Origin: an uncultured Pelagibacteraceae bacterium
GTDB taxonomy: Bacteria > Pseudomonadota > Alphaproteobacteria > Pelagibacterales > Pelagibacteraceae
DNA: 64,000 nucleotides
NCBI GenBank assembly: GCA_902619925.1
Contig: CACNFY010000006.1
Coordinates: forward strand, 1-64,000
Direction: 5' to 3'
The position numbers and the translations under genes were made by a program. Below the pieces are notes generated by a model. The model was not told the DNA's origin. It worked only from the letters and a program-made list of their open reading frames with translations, and made no database searches. Shown piece after piece: positions 29,028 through 39,566 of this stretch; the stretch's first letter is position 1, and every line of letters begins with the position of its first letter.

Positions 29028-30871
29028 TAAACACCTTGTCTTTGTTTTGATTTACCTTCTTTATGAAGTTTTAGAGCTTCTTTATTTTCTTTAGTTTTTG
29101 GTAATTCTAAAGTAGGACTTTCCCAATATGCTGAGCCCTCTAACCATTGATAGGAATGAGTTTTAATTGAAATTACGTATGTAACTTTAGATTTTTTTGC
29201 TCTTTTAAAAGCTTCCTCTAATTCTTCTATTGATGAAACTTCCTCAGACTTAGCTCCCATACTTTCTGCGTGTTTAGCAAAATTTACTCCAACTAATTTT
29301 TTGGTATTTGAGCTTTCAAATAAACAATTAAATTCTTTACCACCTTTGAATAATTGCAACCTATTTATTACCGCGTGACCCCCATTGTCACAAACTATAA
29401 TTATAAGTTTATTGTCTGTAATGACCGAAGAGTATATGTCCGAGTTATAAAGTAAGTACGACCCATCACCTATGAATGCAATAACCTCTTTATCTGGATT
29501 TGCCATTTTGATACCCAAAGCCCCTGAAATTTCATAACTCATGCAACTAAATCCCCATTCAGTTTCATGTGTATTCAATTCTCTAGGCCTCCATATTTGC
29601 ACAACTTCTCCAACTAGACCTCCAGCTGCAGTTACAGCAATATCTGTTGGGTCGGAATTTCTATAAATTGCTCCTACAGCGTGAGCATAACTCGGTAATT
29701 TTTGATTGGTTGGTCCGCTTTCTTTATCTACGTATTCATTCCATGACTTAAGTTCATTGACAGATTTTTTATGCCATGCATCTGGTGCTTTCCAATTACC
29801 TAGTGCTTGGGATAACTCGTTTAAAGAAACTTTGGCATCACCTATTACGGATGAAGCCATGTGTTTATTTGCATCAAATCTTGAAACATTTATTGAAATT
29901 AATTTGAATTCTGGATTCTCAAAATTAGCCCATGAACCAGTTGTAAAATCTGCAAGTTTAGTACCAATCGCTATTGCAAGATCAGTTTGTTTTGCAAGAT
30001 TATTTGCAGCTTTACCACCCAGTCCGCCAATTGGGCCAAGAAAATGAGAGTGGTCTCTTTTCATAGAAGAGTATCCCATTACAGTTTGAGTTACTGGTAT
30101 ATTATGTTTAATAGCGAAAGATGATAACTCTTCCATGGCATTAGAATAGAAAACGCCACCTCCAGAAATAATTATTGGATTTTTTGAATTTTTAATTTTT
30201 TCTACAGCTTGTTTTACTTGGAAATCATCTGGCTTTGGTCTTCTAATATTATGGACTCTTTCTATGAAAAACTCTTCTGGGTATTCGTAGGTTTCACCCT
30301 GTATATCTTGAGATAAAGATATACAAGCTGGTCCGCAATCAGCTGGGTCTAATAAAACTTGTATCGCTTGAGGTAAAGTTTGTAAAATTTGTTCTGGTCT
30401 AGTTATTCTATCAAAGTATCTTGTGACAGATTTAAAAGCATCATTTTGTGTTATTCCTGGATTGTTAAAATGTTCAACTTGTTGCAAAACTGGATCTGGC
30501 ATTCTATTTGCATACGTATCTCCTGGTAAAAATAAAATTGGGAGTCTATTGCTCATTGCAACAGCAGCTGCTGTTACCATATTTGTAGATCCCGGTCCAA
30601 CTGAACTAGTGGCAACAAAAATTTGTTTTCTCCTTTTTGCTCTAGCGTAAGCTATTCCTGTTAATGCCATATTTTGTTCATGATGGCCACGCCAGGTCGG
30701 AAGTTTATCTTTATTTTCTTCCAACGCCTGGCCCAAGCAAGCTACATTTCCGTGTCCAAAGATCCCGAAGGCTCCAGCGAATAAAGGTTCTTTTTTACCA
30801 TCAATAAGAATTTTTTGAGAAATTAAATGTTTAACTATTGCATGTGCACATGATAGCTTTATTTTTTTCAT
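29027..30871 (-). CDS. iolD: 3D-(3,5/4)-trihydroxycyclohexane-1,2-dione acylhydrolase (ThDP-dependent)
   Basis: AGAFGIFGHGNVACLGQAL, TSSVGPGSTNMVTAAA, GDGSYLLYNSDIYSS. Confidence 0.88.
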   Translation of the reverse strand: MKKIKLSCAHAIVKHLISQKILIDGKKEPLFAGAFGIFGHGNVACLGQALEENKDKLPTWRGHHEQNMALTGIAYARAKRRKQIFVATSSVGPGSTNMVTAAAVAMSNRLPILFLPGDTYANRMPDPVLQQVEHFNNPGITQNDAFKSVTRYFDRITRPEQILQTLPQAIQVLLDPADCGPACISLSQDIQGETYEYPEEFFIERVHNIRRPKPDDFQVKQAVEKIKNSKNPIIISGGGVFYSNAMEELSSFAIKHNIPVTQTVMGYSSMKRDHSHFLGPIGGLGGKAANNLAKQTDLAIAIGTKLADFTTGSWANFENPEFKLISINVSRFDANKHMASSVIGDAKVSLNELSQALGNWKAPDAWHKKSVNELKSWNEYVDKESGPTNQKLPSYAHAVGAIYRNSDPTDIAVTAAGGLVGEVVQIWRPRELNTHETEWGFSCMSYEISGALGIKMANPDKEVIAFIGDGSYLLYNSDIYSSVITDNKLIIIVCDNGGHAVINRLQLFKGGKEFNCLFESSNTKKLVGVNFAKHAESMGAKSEEVSSIEELEEAFKRAKKSKVTYVISIKTHSYQWLEGSAYWESPTLELPKTKENKEALKLHKEGKSKQRQGV

Positions 30872-30927
30872 AATTATCGCTATATTCTCATTAATAAATT
30901 CACGTAATTAAGCATAAAATAAAAATT

Positions 30928-32370
30928 ATGTATAGCAAATTTGGTCAGTTCATAGATGGTAAATGGCAACAAGCAGAAAAAGGTGAAACTTATGAAGTGG
31001 TTAACCCTGCGACAGAGGAAATTATTGGGAAAGCATCAAAAGCCTCATCATTAGATGTACAGAAAGCTCTAAAGTCAGCTGAAAAAGGTTTAGAGATTTG
31101 GAAAAATACAGCTCCGTGGCAAAGATCATACATAATTAGAAAAATTGCAGACTTACTTAGAGAAAAAAAGAAAGTGATGGCAAAATGGCTTACGTTAGAG
31201 GTTGGTAAACCATTGTTAGAGGGTGAGGGAGAAACAAATGGAGCTGCAGACATTTTTGAATGGAATGCAGAAGAAACTAAAAGAATTTATGGTCAAACTG
31301 TAGAAAGTCGATCGCCAGATACAAGGGTTCACGTATATTATCAGCCAGTCGGGGTTGTTGCAGCGTTAGTTCCCTGGAACTTTCCCTTAATTTTAGCAGC
31401 AAGAAAAATTTCTACTGCTTTAGCTGCCGGTTGTTCAGTAATTTGTAAACCAGATGTGATTACACCAGGAACAGTAATGGAGCTAGTGGATATTTGTAAA
31501 GAAGCTGGTGTTCCTCCTGGAGTAGTGAATCTTCTTTCAGGAGATCCTCCAAGTATATCTAATGAATTACTTGAATCTGATATTATTAAGAAGGTTTCAA
31601 TTACGGGCTCTACTAGAGTAGGTAAACTAATTTTAAAAAAAGCAGCTGATAAAGTTCAAAGAGTTACTATGGAATTAAGTGGTCATTCACCTTTTATAGT
31701 TTTTGATGATGTTGACATAAATAAAGTTGCAGATATGGCTATTACAGCAAAATTTAGAAACAATGGACAAGTCTGTATTTCACCAAATAGATTTTATATT
31801 CAAGAAAAAAGGAAAGAAGAATTTATAAATGCATTCATAGAGAGAACAAAAAAATTAAAAATAGGCAATGGTATGGACGATGGAGTGCAATTAGGACCAT
31901 TGGCAACAGCTAAAAGACTCTCAGAAGTAGAGGAATTAGTAGATATAACAAAAAAAGAAGGTGCGAAAGTTTTATTAGGTGGAAAAAGGCCATCAGGATT
32001 TAATAAAGGCTATTTTTATGAACCAACTGTATTCGATGAAGTTAAAGATAATTATACAATTATGAAACAAGAACCTTTTGGTCCATTAGTGCCCATGTTG
32101 TCATTTAAAACTTTTGATGAGGTTATTGAAAGAGCGAATAATAATGATTTAGGTCTTTGTAGTTATATTTACACAGATTCAATGAAGCAAGCTCATAAAG
32201 CATCTGAATTAATGGAAACAGGAACAGTTGCTGTTAACACGCCTGTAGTAGCTATTGCAGAAGCACCTTTTGGTGGAATTAAACAAACTGGCTATGGTCG
32301 TGAGGGTGGATCAATGGCAATTAAGGACTACTTAAACATAAAATATACACACTTAGGACTCAAAACTTGA
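30928..32370 (+). CDS. NAD(P)-dependent aldehyde dehydrogenase (succinate-semialdehyde dehydrogenase-like)
   Basis: VPWNFPLILAARK, MELSGHSPFIVFDD, FRNNGQVCISPNR. Confidence 0.93.
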   Translation: MYSKFGQFIDGKWQQAEKGETYEVVNPATEEIIGKASKASSLDVQKALKSAEKGLEIWKNTAPWQRSYIIRKIADLLREKKKVMAKWLTLEVGKPLLEGEGETNGAADIFEWNAEETKRIYGQTVESRSPDTRVHVYYQPVGVVAALVPWNFPLILAARKISTALAAGCSVICKPDVITPGTVMELVDICKEAGVPPGVVNLLSGDPPSISNELLESDIIKKVSITGSTRVGKLILKKAADKVQRVTMELSGHSPFIVFDDVDINKVADMAITAKFRNNGQVCISPNRFYIQEKRKEEFINAFIERTKKLKIGNGMDDGVQLGPLATAKRLSEVEELVDITKKEGAKVLLGGKRPSGFNKGYFYEPTVFDEVKDNYTIMKQEPFGPLVPMLSFKTFDEVIERANNNDLGLCSYIYTDSMKQAHKASELMETGTVAVNTPVVAIAEAPFGGIKQTGYGREGGSMAIKDYLNIKYTHLGLKT

Positions 32371-33161
32371 TGAAAAAAAATAAAATAAAAAAAATGATGG
32401 CAGAGGGTAAAACAATCATTAATGGTTGGCTTCAAATACCTAGTTCATTCTCAGCAGAAGTAATGGCAAATCAAGGATGGGATTCTCTTACTATCGACAT
32501 GCAACACGGTGTAATTGATTATCCTAATGCGTTGCAGATGCTCCAATCAATTTCAACAACTGAAACAACACCTTTAGCTAGAGTAAATTGGAATGAACCA
32601 GGTCAAATTATGAAAATTTTAGATGCAGGGTGTTATGGCGTAATCTGCCCTATGGTTAGTAATAGAAAAGAAGCAGAGAATTTTGTCCAAGCTTGTTTAT
32701 ATCCACCTGACGGTTATAGAAGCTATGGTCCAATTAGAGGGCTTATATATGGTGGCGGAGACTACGGTGATCATGCAAATGCTGAGATTTTAAAATTAGC
32801 GATGATAGAGACAAAAGAAGCTTTAGATAATTTAGATGAAATAATGAGTACTGATGGATTAGATGGAATTTACATTGGTCCTGCTGACTTAAGTTTGGCT
32901 ATCGGCCAAAAACCAGCTTTTGATAATCCTGAGGGATCAGCAACTTATGAAAAAATAAAAACAATTTTGGATCACGCAAAAAAAAATAATATTTTTGCAG
33001 GAATTCATAATGCAACACCTGAATACGCAAAAAAAATGATAGATCTTGGTTTTAATCTAGTCACTGTTGGATCAGATCAGAGATATATGAGTAGTGGTGC
33101 GAAAGAAGCTGTTTCGAAACTAAAACTAACAAAATCCTCTGAAGAGTCGAAGTCATATTAA
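32367..33161 (+). CDS. HpcH/HpaI family aldolase
   Basis: DSLTIDMQHGVIDY, GCYGVICPMV, GLDGIYIGPADLSLAIG. Confidence 0.93.
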   Translation: MMKKNKIKKMMAEGKTIINGWLQIPSSFSAEVMANQGWDSLTIDMQHGVIDYPNALQMLQSISTTETTPLARVNWNEPGQIMKILDAGCYGVICPMVSNRKEAENFVQACLYPPDGYRSYGPIRGLIYGGGDYGDHANAEILKLAMIETKEALDNLDEIMSTDGLDGIYIGPADLSLAIGQKPAFDNPEGSATYEKIKTILDHAKKNNIFAGIHNATPEYAKKMIDLGFNLVTVGSDQRYMSSGAKEAVSKLKLTKSSEESKSY

Positions 33162-33166
33162 CTTAA

Positions 33167-34123
33167 GTGAAAAATATATTAATAATTCAACCAATAGATA
33201 AATCGGGAATTGAAATTTTAGAAAATCACCCAGATTATAATTTTGAAATAATCGACGGAACTAATTTAGAAGAAATAAAAAAAAAGATTATTGAATGTGA
33301 CGGTATATCAATAAGAACTGCCAAATTACCTGCCGAAGTAATTAGAGGAGCAAAAAATCTTAAGGTTATTTCAAGGCATGGTGTTGGATATGACAATATA
33401 GATTTAGAGGCTGCAAAAGAAAAAAATATTACAATTTCTATAACTGCTACTGCTAATGCAGTTGCGGTTGCGGAACACGTAATGTTTATGCTTTTAAATA
33501 TCTCAAAACGAAAAGATATGTATGACAAAACAGTCAAATCAGGAAGATTTAATGATAGAAATAAACTTCCAAAAACAATAGAGCTTTGGAATAAAAATAT
33601 TTTAATTATGGGTTTTGGGAGAATAGGTAAAAGCTTGATAAAACGATGTATTGGTTTTGAGATGAATGTTTATGTTTATGACCCATTCGTTTCAAAAGAG
33701 GAAATTGAGAGTCTTGGTGGTAAAAAAATAGAAGATTTAAAAGAAGGAGTAAAAAAAATGGATGCCTTAACTCTACATATGCCTTTAAATGAAAAAACAA
33801 AAAATATAATTAACTACGACGTTTTAAAAAATATGAAAAAAAATTGTATAATTATTAATGCATCAAGAGGCGGAATAATAAATGAGAATGATTTAAATAA
33901 ATCATTAAATGAAAATAAAATATTTGGAGCTGGTCTTGATGTATTTGATACTGAGCCGCCTGATAATGACAACCCTTTGCTGAAAAACGATAAAACTTTT
34001 TTAAGTCCACATACTGCAGCTTTTACTGAAGAATGTATGGTAAGAATGGGAAAAGAAACAATTCAAAATATAATTGATTTTTTTGATAAAAAATTGGAAA
34101 AATCAAAAATAGTGAAGCTTTGA
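33167..34123 (+). CDS. D-2-hydroxyacid dehydrogenase, GTG start
   Basis: GFGRIGKSLIKR, NASRGGIINENDL, DVFDTEPP. Confidence 0.93.
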   Translation: MKNILIIQPIDKSGIEILENHPDYNFEIIDGTNLEEIKKKIIECDGISIRTAKLPAEVIRGAKNLKVISRHGVGYDNIDLEAAKEKNITISITATANAVAVAEHVMFMLLNISKRKDMYDKTVKSGRFNDRNKLPKTIELWNKNILIMGFGRIGKSLIKRCIGFEMNVYVYDPFVSKEEIESLGGKKIEDLKEGVKKMDALTLHMPLNEKTKNIINYDVLKNMKKNCIIINASRGGIINENDLNKSLNENKIFGAGLDVFDTEPPDNDNPLLKNDKTFLSPHTAAFTEECMVRMGKETIQNIIDFFDKKLEKSKIVKL

Positions 34124-34620
34124 TGAAAATTAATTTAAAAAATTTTGGTTTACTTGAAGTAATAGTAGTAATGTCTCTGATTTATGTTGTGGGGATGCTT
34201 ATTTGGACGGCAAGCACAAGACCGGCTGTTGAAGCAAAAGCTAACTTAGTTAAAGAAAATCATAAAAAAGTTGTTGATTTTATTAACGGAGAAATAAACA
34301 AATGTGACAACGACTCTGATGGAGTTACTATTTGGGGAGACCAATGTAGCGATGAATGGATTGCAGACAAAGTTGTAAATTATATAAATTTAAACTTAAA
34401 TATTCAAAATCCATTTTCCGATGATGCTAAAGTAAAAACAGATCCTGACCCAAGAATTAAAGCTGAAGGTAAGGCAGGACAAGCTACAGAAATGGGAGTT
34501 ATATTTTTAATGTCGTCTAATTTTCTCTCTGAACCTGGATCTGAGTGGGTTATAGGAACCTGTTTTAAATCGCCATGTGTTGCTGCTGGTAACAATGAAT
34601 TGACTTCTATTTATAGATAA
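34123..34620 (+). CDS. Prepilin-like small protein
   Basis: N-terminal FGLLEVIVVMSLIYVVGMLIW resembles a degenerate type IV prepilin helix; TGATG overlap with upstream stop. Confidence 0.5.
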   Translation: MKINLKNFGLLEVIVVMSLIYVVGMLIWTASTRPAVEAKANLVKENHKKVVDFINGEINKCDNDSDGVTIWGDQCSDEWIADKVVNYINLNLNIQNPFSDDAKVKTDPDPRIKAEGKAGQATEMGVIFLMSSNFLSEPGSEWVIGTCFKSPCVAAGNNELTSIYR

Positions 34621-35523
34621 TTATTTTTTAAATATTTCCAAATCTACAGAGTTTAAAGTTTTATGAAGGTATTTATACCCTTTGATAGCATACTCTAACG
34701 GATTAGCTTTTTTTGGATCTTGCTCTGCTTCAACAACTAACCATCCCGAGTAATTTTTTTCTTTAAGTGTTAGAAAAATTGGCCTGTAGTCTATGCAACC
34801 ATCTCCTGGAACTGTAAACGCTCCCTCAAGAAATGCATCTCTAAAACTTAAATCGTTTTTTAATGATTTTTCTAAAATATTTTTTCTGATATCTTTACAA
34901 TGAATATGGTGAATTCTTTCGTAATAACCCTCCAATATTTTTTGAGAATTGCCTTGGGCAAATAGCATATGTCCAGTATCTAAAGTAAGCTTAACACTGT
35001 CGTTAGTGTTATCTAATAACCTCATAGTATCAGCCTCAGTTTCTATTACTGTGCCCATATGATGGTGGTATGCTAAAGGCATTCCTTCATCTTCTAAATA
35101 TTTACCTATTTCTGAGATTTTATAACTAAATGATTTCCATTCATCATTATCCATTTTAGGTCTTGTTGAAAGTTTTCTTTTCTGATCGCCTTGTATAGAT
35201 CCTGATACTTCAGCAAAAACAATACAAGGCGAATTACAGTCTTTGAATAAGTTTAATTGAGATCTTAGATACTCCCTTTCTTCATTTACAGTATTTTTTC
35301 TGAGATTAGCTCCATACCAGCCGCCGCATAAATCTATTTTATATTTATCTAATTTAGGAATTAGTTCTTCAGAATTTTTTGGAAACTTACCACCAAACTC
35401 TACTCCAATGAAACCTGCCTGATTTGCCTCTGATAAACATTGATCTAAAGTAGTTTCACCACCTAGCTCCGGCATGTCATCATTACTCCATGCAATTGGC
35501 GCTACTCCTAATTTTACTGACAT
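34621..35523 (-). CDS. iolE: Inosose dehydratase-like sugar phosphate isomerase/epimerase
   Basis: LGVAPIAWSNDDMPELGGETTLDQCLSEANQAGFIGVEFGGKFP; YHHHMGTVIET. Confidence 0.88.
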   Translation of the reverse strand: MSVKLGVAPIAWSNDDMPELGGETTLDQCLSEANQAGFIGVEFGGKFPKNSEELIPKLDKYKIDLCGGWYGANLRKNTVNEEREYLRSQLNLFKDCNSPCIVFAEVSGSIQGDQKRKLSTRPKMDNDEWKSFSYKISEIGKYLEDEGMPLAYHHHMGTVIETEADTMRLLDNTNDSVKLTLDTGHMLFAQGNSQKILEGYYERIHHIHCKDIRKNILEKSLKNDLSFRDAFLEGAFTVPGDGCIDYRPIFLTLKEKNYSGWLVVEAEQDPKKANPLEYAIKGYKYLHKTLNSVDLEIFKK

Positions 35524-35565
35524 AAGAATATTTTTAGTTAAAGTGTCTTTTATTATAAAATTTTA

Positions 35566-36567
35566 ATGATTGATATAGCTTTATTTGGACTTGGTAGAAT
35601 TGGTATTATGCATGGTAAGAATTTGATGCGTAATAGGGAATTTAATCTTAAATACATATATGACATTGATAAGAATTTGTCTAAGAAATATTCAAAAATA
35701 CTCAAGTCAATTGCTGTAAATAGTCCTTCTGAGATTTTTAAAGATAAAGATATTAAAGCTATATTTATTGCATCAACAACGTCTACACATATAAAATTGA
35801 TACTAGAGGGTGTAAAAAATAAAAAAATAATTTTTTGTGAAAAACCTTTAGACCTGAGTATTAAAAAAATCAATGAATGCAAAAAGATTATTAAAAAATT
35901 TAACCCTAAAATACAGCTAGGATTTAATAGAAGATATGATCCAGGTCATTTTAAACTGAAACAAGAGCTTACCAAGGGGAAAATTGGAAAATTAGAAAAA
36001 ATTATAATTACAAGTCGAGATCCTGCCCCACCATCGATTAAGTATTTAAAAGAATCTGGAGGTATTTTTAAAGATATGATGATACATGATTTTGATTTAG
36101 TTAGATTTTATCTTGGAAAAGATGAGCCTCTAAAATTAATTGCATCAGGAAGTAATATTTCAGATAAAAGATTTATTAAAATTAAAGATTATGAATTGGC
36201 ATCTTGTATAATTAATTCAAAGAGTGGTGTCCAAGTTATTATTACTAATTCAAGACATTGCAATTTTGGATATGATCAACGAGTTGAGTTATTTGGGTCT
36301 AAAGGCATGATTATATCTGAAAATAAAAGAGAAAACGAAACAACCTTATATTCATCAAATTCTACCTCTAGCAAATCTCCATTGTTAAATTTTTTTATCG
36401 AAAGATATAAAGATGCCTATAAAAACCAATTATATGATTTTTCAAAATTCATAAAAAAAAATATTCGACCACTCGCAGAATTTGAGGAAGGTAGGCGTGC
36501 TCTAATAATGGCAAACGCTGCAAAAAAATCTATTAGTTCAAAAAAGTTCGAAAAAATTACTTTCTAA
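35566..36567 (+). CDS. iolG: Inositol 2-dehydrogenase-like Gfo/Idh/MocA oxidoreductase
   Basis: ALFGLGRIGIMHGKNL, CEKPLDL, LGFNRRYDPGH, GGIFKDMMIHDFDL. Confidence 0.87.
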   Translation: MIDIALFGLGRIGIMHGKNLMRNREFNLKYIYDIDKNLSKKYSKILKSIAVNSPSEIFKDKDIKAIFIASTTSTHIKLILEGVKNKKIIFCEKPLDLSIKKINECKKIIKKFNPKIQLGFNRRYDPGHFKLKQELTKGKIGKLEKIIITSRDPAPPSIKYLKESGGIFKDMMIHDFDLVRFYLGKDEPLKLIASGSNISDKRFIKIKDYELASCIINSKSGVQVIITNSRHCNFGYDQRVELFGSKGMIISENKRENETTLYSSNSTSSKSPLLNFFIERYKDAYKNQLYDFSKFIKKNIRPLAEFEEGRRALIMANAAKKSISSKKFEKITF

Positions 36568-36668
36568 TTGAATCAACTATTACTAGAACACAACCTATCA
36601 TCTTTACAACTAAACTATATTTTGATTAGATTTTGATTTTAAAAGTTAACTATAAAATGAGGAGACGA

Positions 36669-37592
36669 ATGAAAACGTTAAAAAACTTTATATTAGCATT
36701 TGCAACATGGGCAATGATGTCGGTGTCTGCATTAGCTACAGATATTATTGTTGTTTCTCACGGACAAGCAAATGATCCTTTCTGGTCAGTTGCAAAAAAT
36801 GGTGTTGATGCAGCATGTAAAGACATGGGAGTATCATGTAAATACACTGCACCAGGAACATTTGATATGGTGGAAATGGCAAAATTAATTGATAACGCTG
36901 TTTCACAAAAACCAAAAGGTATTGTGATAACTTTACCAGATGCTGCTGCTTTAGGAAAATCAGTTAAAGCTGCAATAGCCGCAGGTATACCAGTTATTTC
37001 AATGAACTCTGGATCAGACGACTATGCTTCTTTAGGAATCAGTGCTCACGTTGGACAAACTGAGTTTGAAGCTGGAGTTGGTGGTGGACAAAAAATGAAA
37101 GCTGCCGGAGGAAAAAAAGCATTATGTGTTAACCATGAGGTAGGAAACGTTGCGCTCGACAGAAGATGTGCAGGTTTCAAAAAAGGTTTTGGTGGAAGTG
37201 TTGATATATTAGGTACTTCTAATGACCCAACTGAAATACAAAAAGCAGTTGCTGCTAAACTAGGTGGTGGATATGATACTATACTTACTTTAGGAGCAGG
37301 TCTTTCTGGAGAGGCTGCTCTTAAAGCTTTAGAAGCTGCTGGAAAAGTTGGTGATGTAAGATTAGGAACATTTGACATGTCACCTAATATGTTAAAGGCT
37401 GCTGCTGCAGGAAAAGTAGAGTTTTTAATTGATCAACAACAATACCTACAAGGTTACTTACCAATAGCAATTTTTGGTCAGTATATGAGATGGGGAACAA
37501 TGCCAGCTGGTGTAGTAATGACTGGTCCTGGATTTGTAACTCCTGACAATGCTAGCAAAGTAATTAAGTGGGCAGCACAAGGTTACAGATAG
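36669..37592 (+). CDS. Sugar/inositol ABC transporter substrate-binding protein
   Basis: Signal peptide; VVSHGQANDPFWSVAKNGVDAA; start adjusted to ATG after GGAG. Confidence 0.92.
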   Translation: MKTLKNFILAFATWAMMSVSALATDIIVVSHGQANDPFWSVAKNGVDAACKDMGVSCKYTAPGTFDMVEMAKLIDNAVSQKPKGIVITLPDAAALGKSVKAAIAAGIPVISMNSGSDDYASLGISAHVGQTEFEAGVGGGQKMKAAGGKKALCVNHEVGNVALDRRCAGFKKGFGGSVDILGTSNDPTEIQKAVAAKLGGGYDTILTLGAGLSGEAALKALEAAGKVGDVRLGTFDMSPNMLKAAAAGKVEFLIDQQQYLQGYLPIAIFGQYMRWGTMPAGVVMTGPGFVTPDNASKVIKWAAQGYR

Positions 37593-37602
37593 AATAAATA
37601 AA

Positions 37603-37636
37603 AAGGCCTGGCTAAACTTAGCTGGGCCTTTTTTTT
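37603..37636 (+). terminator. Intrinsic terminator/attenuator between SBP and permease
   Basis: AAGGCCTGGCTA-AACT-TAGCTGGGCCTT, 12-bp stem with two G-U pairs, then T-tract. Confidence 0.88.
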
Positions 37637-37647
37637 AATCAAAAATA

Positions 37648-38775
37648 ATGTCTGATAAATCTAAAAGTATAGCTAACAAAAATAATATTAATCAAGACGA
37701 AAGATTAAAAAAAGTTTCACCACTAAGAGTTTTATTAAATAGACCTGAGCTTGGAGCTTTAGGTGGTTCTATTTTAGTTTTCATATTTTTTGGAATAGTT
37801 GCTGGAGATACAGGAATGTTTAGTGCTTATGGCACACTAAATTTTTTAGATGTATCAGCAAACTTAGGCATTATAGCGATTGCTGCAGCAATGCTAATGA
37901 TTGGGGGTGAGTTTGATCTTTCTATAGGATCAATGATTGGATTTGCAGGAATATGTATTGCTATTCCTGCTATTTATTGGGGTTGGCCTCTTTGGATGAG
38001 TATAATTTTTGCATTTAGTATGGCTGTATTGGTAGGTTATTTTAATGGAATTTTAGTTGTTAGAACTGGATTACCTTCGTTTATTGTTACTTTGGCAATG
38101 TTGTTTATACTTAGAGGTTTAACTTTAGCTATAACGAGATTAATAACAGGAAGAACACAGGTTCCAGGTTTGAGAGTTTTAATAGAAGATGATCCAATAG
38201 CCTGGATATTTGCAACAGATACTTTTAAAGGATTATTTAACTGGTTAGGTTCAATGAATTTAATTGCACTGAGAACTGACGGTACACCACTTGCGACTGG
38301 AATTCCACCTTCGGTATTGTGGTTTGTAGGACTTACAATACTTGCCACTTACATTTTAATGAAAACAAGATATGGAAATTGGATTTTTGCAGCTGGCGGA
38401 GATAAAAATGGTGCAACGAATGTTGGAGTTCCAGTTGGAAGAGTTAAGATAAGTCTTTTTATTGGTACTGCAGTAGCATCTACAATATTTGCAACTATCC
38501 AAGTTTTAGACGCAGGATCAGCTGATACAATGAGAGGAACTTTAAAAGAACTAGAAGCAATAGCAGCAGCAGTTGTAGGAGGATGTTTATTAACTGGTGG
38601 ATATGGTTCAGCAATAGGCGCTGCTTTTGGAGCACTGATTTTTGGAACTGTATCAATGGGAATTTTTTATACTGATGTTGATACAGACTGGTTTAAAGTT
38701 TTTTTAGGAGCAATGATGTTGATAGCTGTAATATTTAACAATTATATAAGAAGAAAAGTTACAGAAAGTAAATAA
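37648..38775 (+). CDS. Sugar ABC transporter permease (ribose/inositol type)
   Basis: [38 protein letters not shown]. Confidence 0.92.
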   Translation: MSDKSKSIANKNNINQDERLKKVSPLRVLLNRPELGALGGSILVFIFFGIVAGDTGMFSAYGTLNFLDVSANLGIIAIAAAMLMIGGEFDLSIGSMIGFAGICIAIPAIYWGWPLWMSIIFAFSMAVLVGYFNGILVVRTGLPSFIVTLAMLFILRGLTLAITRLITGRTQVPGLRVLIEDDPIAWIFATDTFKGLFNWLGSMNLIALRTDGTPLATGIPPSVLWFVGLTILATYILMKTRYGNWIFAAGGDKNGATNVGVPVGRVKISLFIGTAVASTIFATIQVLDAGSADTMRGTLKELEAIAAAVVGGCLLTGGYGSAIGAAFGALIFGTVSMGIFYTDVDTDWFKVFLGAMMLIAVIFNNYIRRKVTESK

Positions 38776-39566
38776 TGTCAGAATATTTAATTGAATTTAA
38801 CAATATTAGTAAATTTTTCGGAAAAGTAATAGCTCTAAAAGATGTAACAATGAAGGTTAAAAAAGGAGAAATAATGTGCTTACTTGGAGATAATGGAGCA
38901 GGAAAATCAACTTTGATAAAAACACTTTCAGGAGTTCATAGGCCAGACGAAGGCGAGATAATAGTGGAAGGAAACAAAACTATATTCGACTCACCTAAAG
39001 ATGCTTTAGACATGGGAATTGCAACTGTTTATCAAGATTTAGCATTAGTTCCTTTAATGAGTGTTACTAGAAATTTTTTTATGGGCCGTGAACCACAAAA
39101 AGGGATACCTTTTTTTAAGACTTTTGATATTGAAAAAGCAAATAAAGTTGCTGCAGAAAGAATGGGTCAAATTGGTATAGATGTTAGAGATCCATCTCAA
39201 GCTGTTGGAACTATGTCAGGAGGTGAGAGACAATGCCTTGCAATTTCTCGTGCCATTTATTTCGGAGCTAAAGTACTAATTTTAGACGAACCAACCTCAG
39301 CATTAGGAGTTCACCAGGCTTCAGTGGTTCTAAAATATATTGTCAAAGCAGCTGCTGATGGATTAGCAGTTATTTTAATCACGCATAATGTCCATCATGC
39401 TTATCCTGTTGGAAATAGTTTTACAGTTTTAAATAGGGGAAAAAGTTTAGGAACTTATGAAAAAAAAGACTTATCTAGAGAAAAATTATTAGGAATGATG
39501 GCAGGAGGTGAAGAATTAGATAAATTAGAAATTGAATTAAAAGAGATGAATAGAATAAATAATTAG
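38775..39566 (+). CDS. Sugar ABC transporter ATPase, single NBD
   Basis: [27 protein letters not shown]; 263 aa. Confidence 0.93.
   Translation: MSEYLIEFNNISKFFGKVIALKDVTMKVKKGEIMCLLGDNGAGKSTLIKTLSGVHRPDEGEIIVEGNKTIFDSPKDALDMGIATVYQDLALVPLMSVTRNFFMGREPQKGIPFFKTFDIEKANKVAAERMGQIGIDVRDPSQAVGTMSGGERQCLAISRAIYFGAKVLILDEPTSALGVHQASVVLKYIVKAAADGLAVILITHNVHHAYPVGNSFTVLNRGKSLGTYEKKDLSREKLLGMMAGGEELDKLEIELKEMNRINN

Noticed and set aside
30300-30325. Perfect 10-6-10 palindrome TGTATATCTT-GAGATA-AAGATATACA
   Set aside because: Lies inside the iolD coding sequence, AT-rich and plausible by chance; no associated feature
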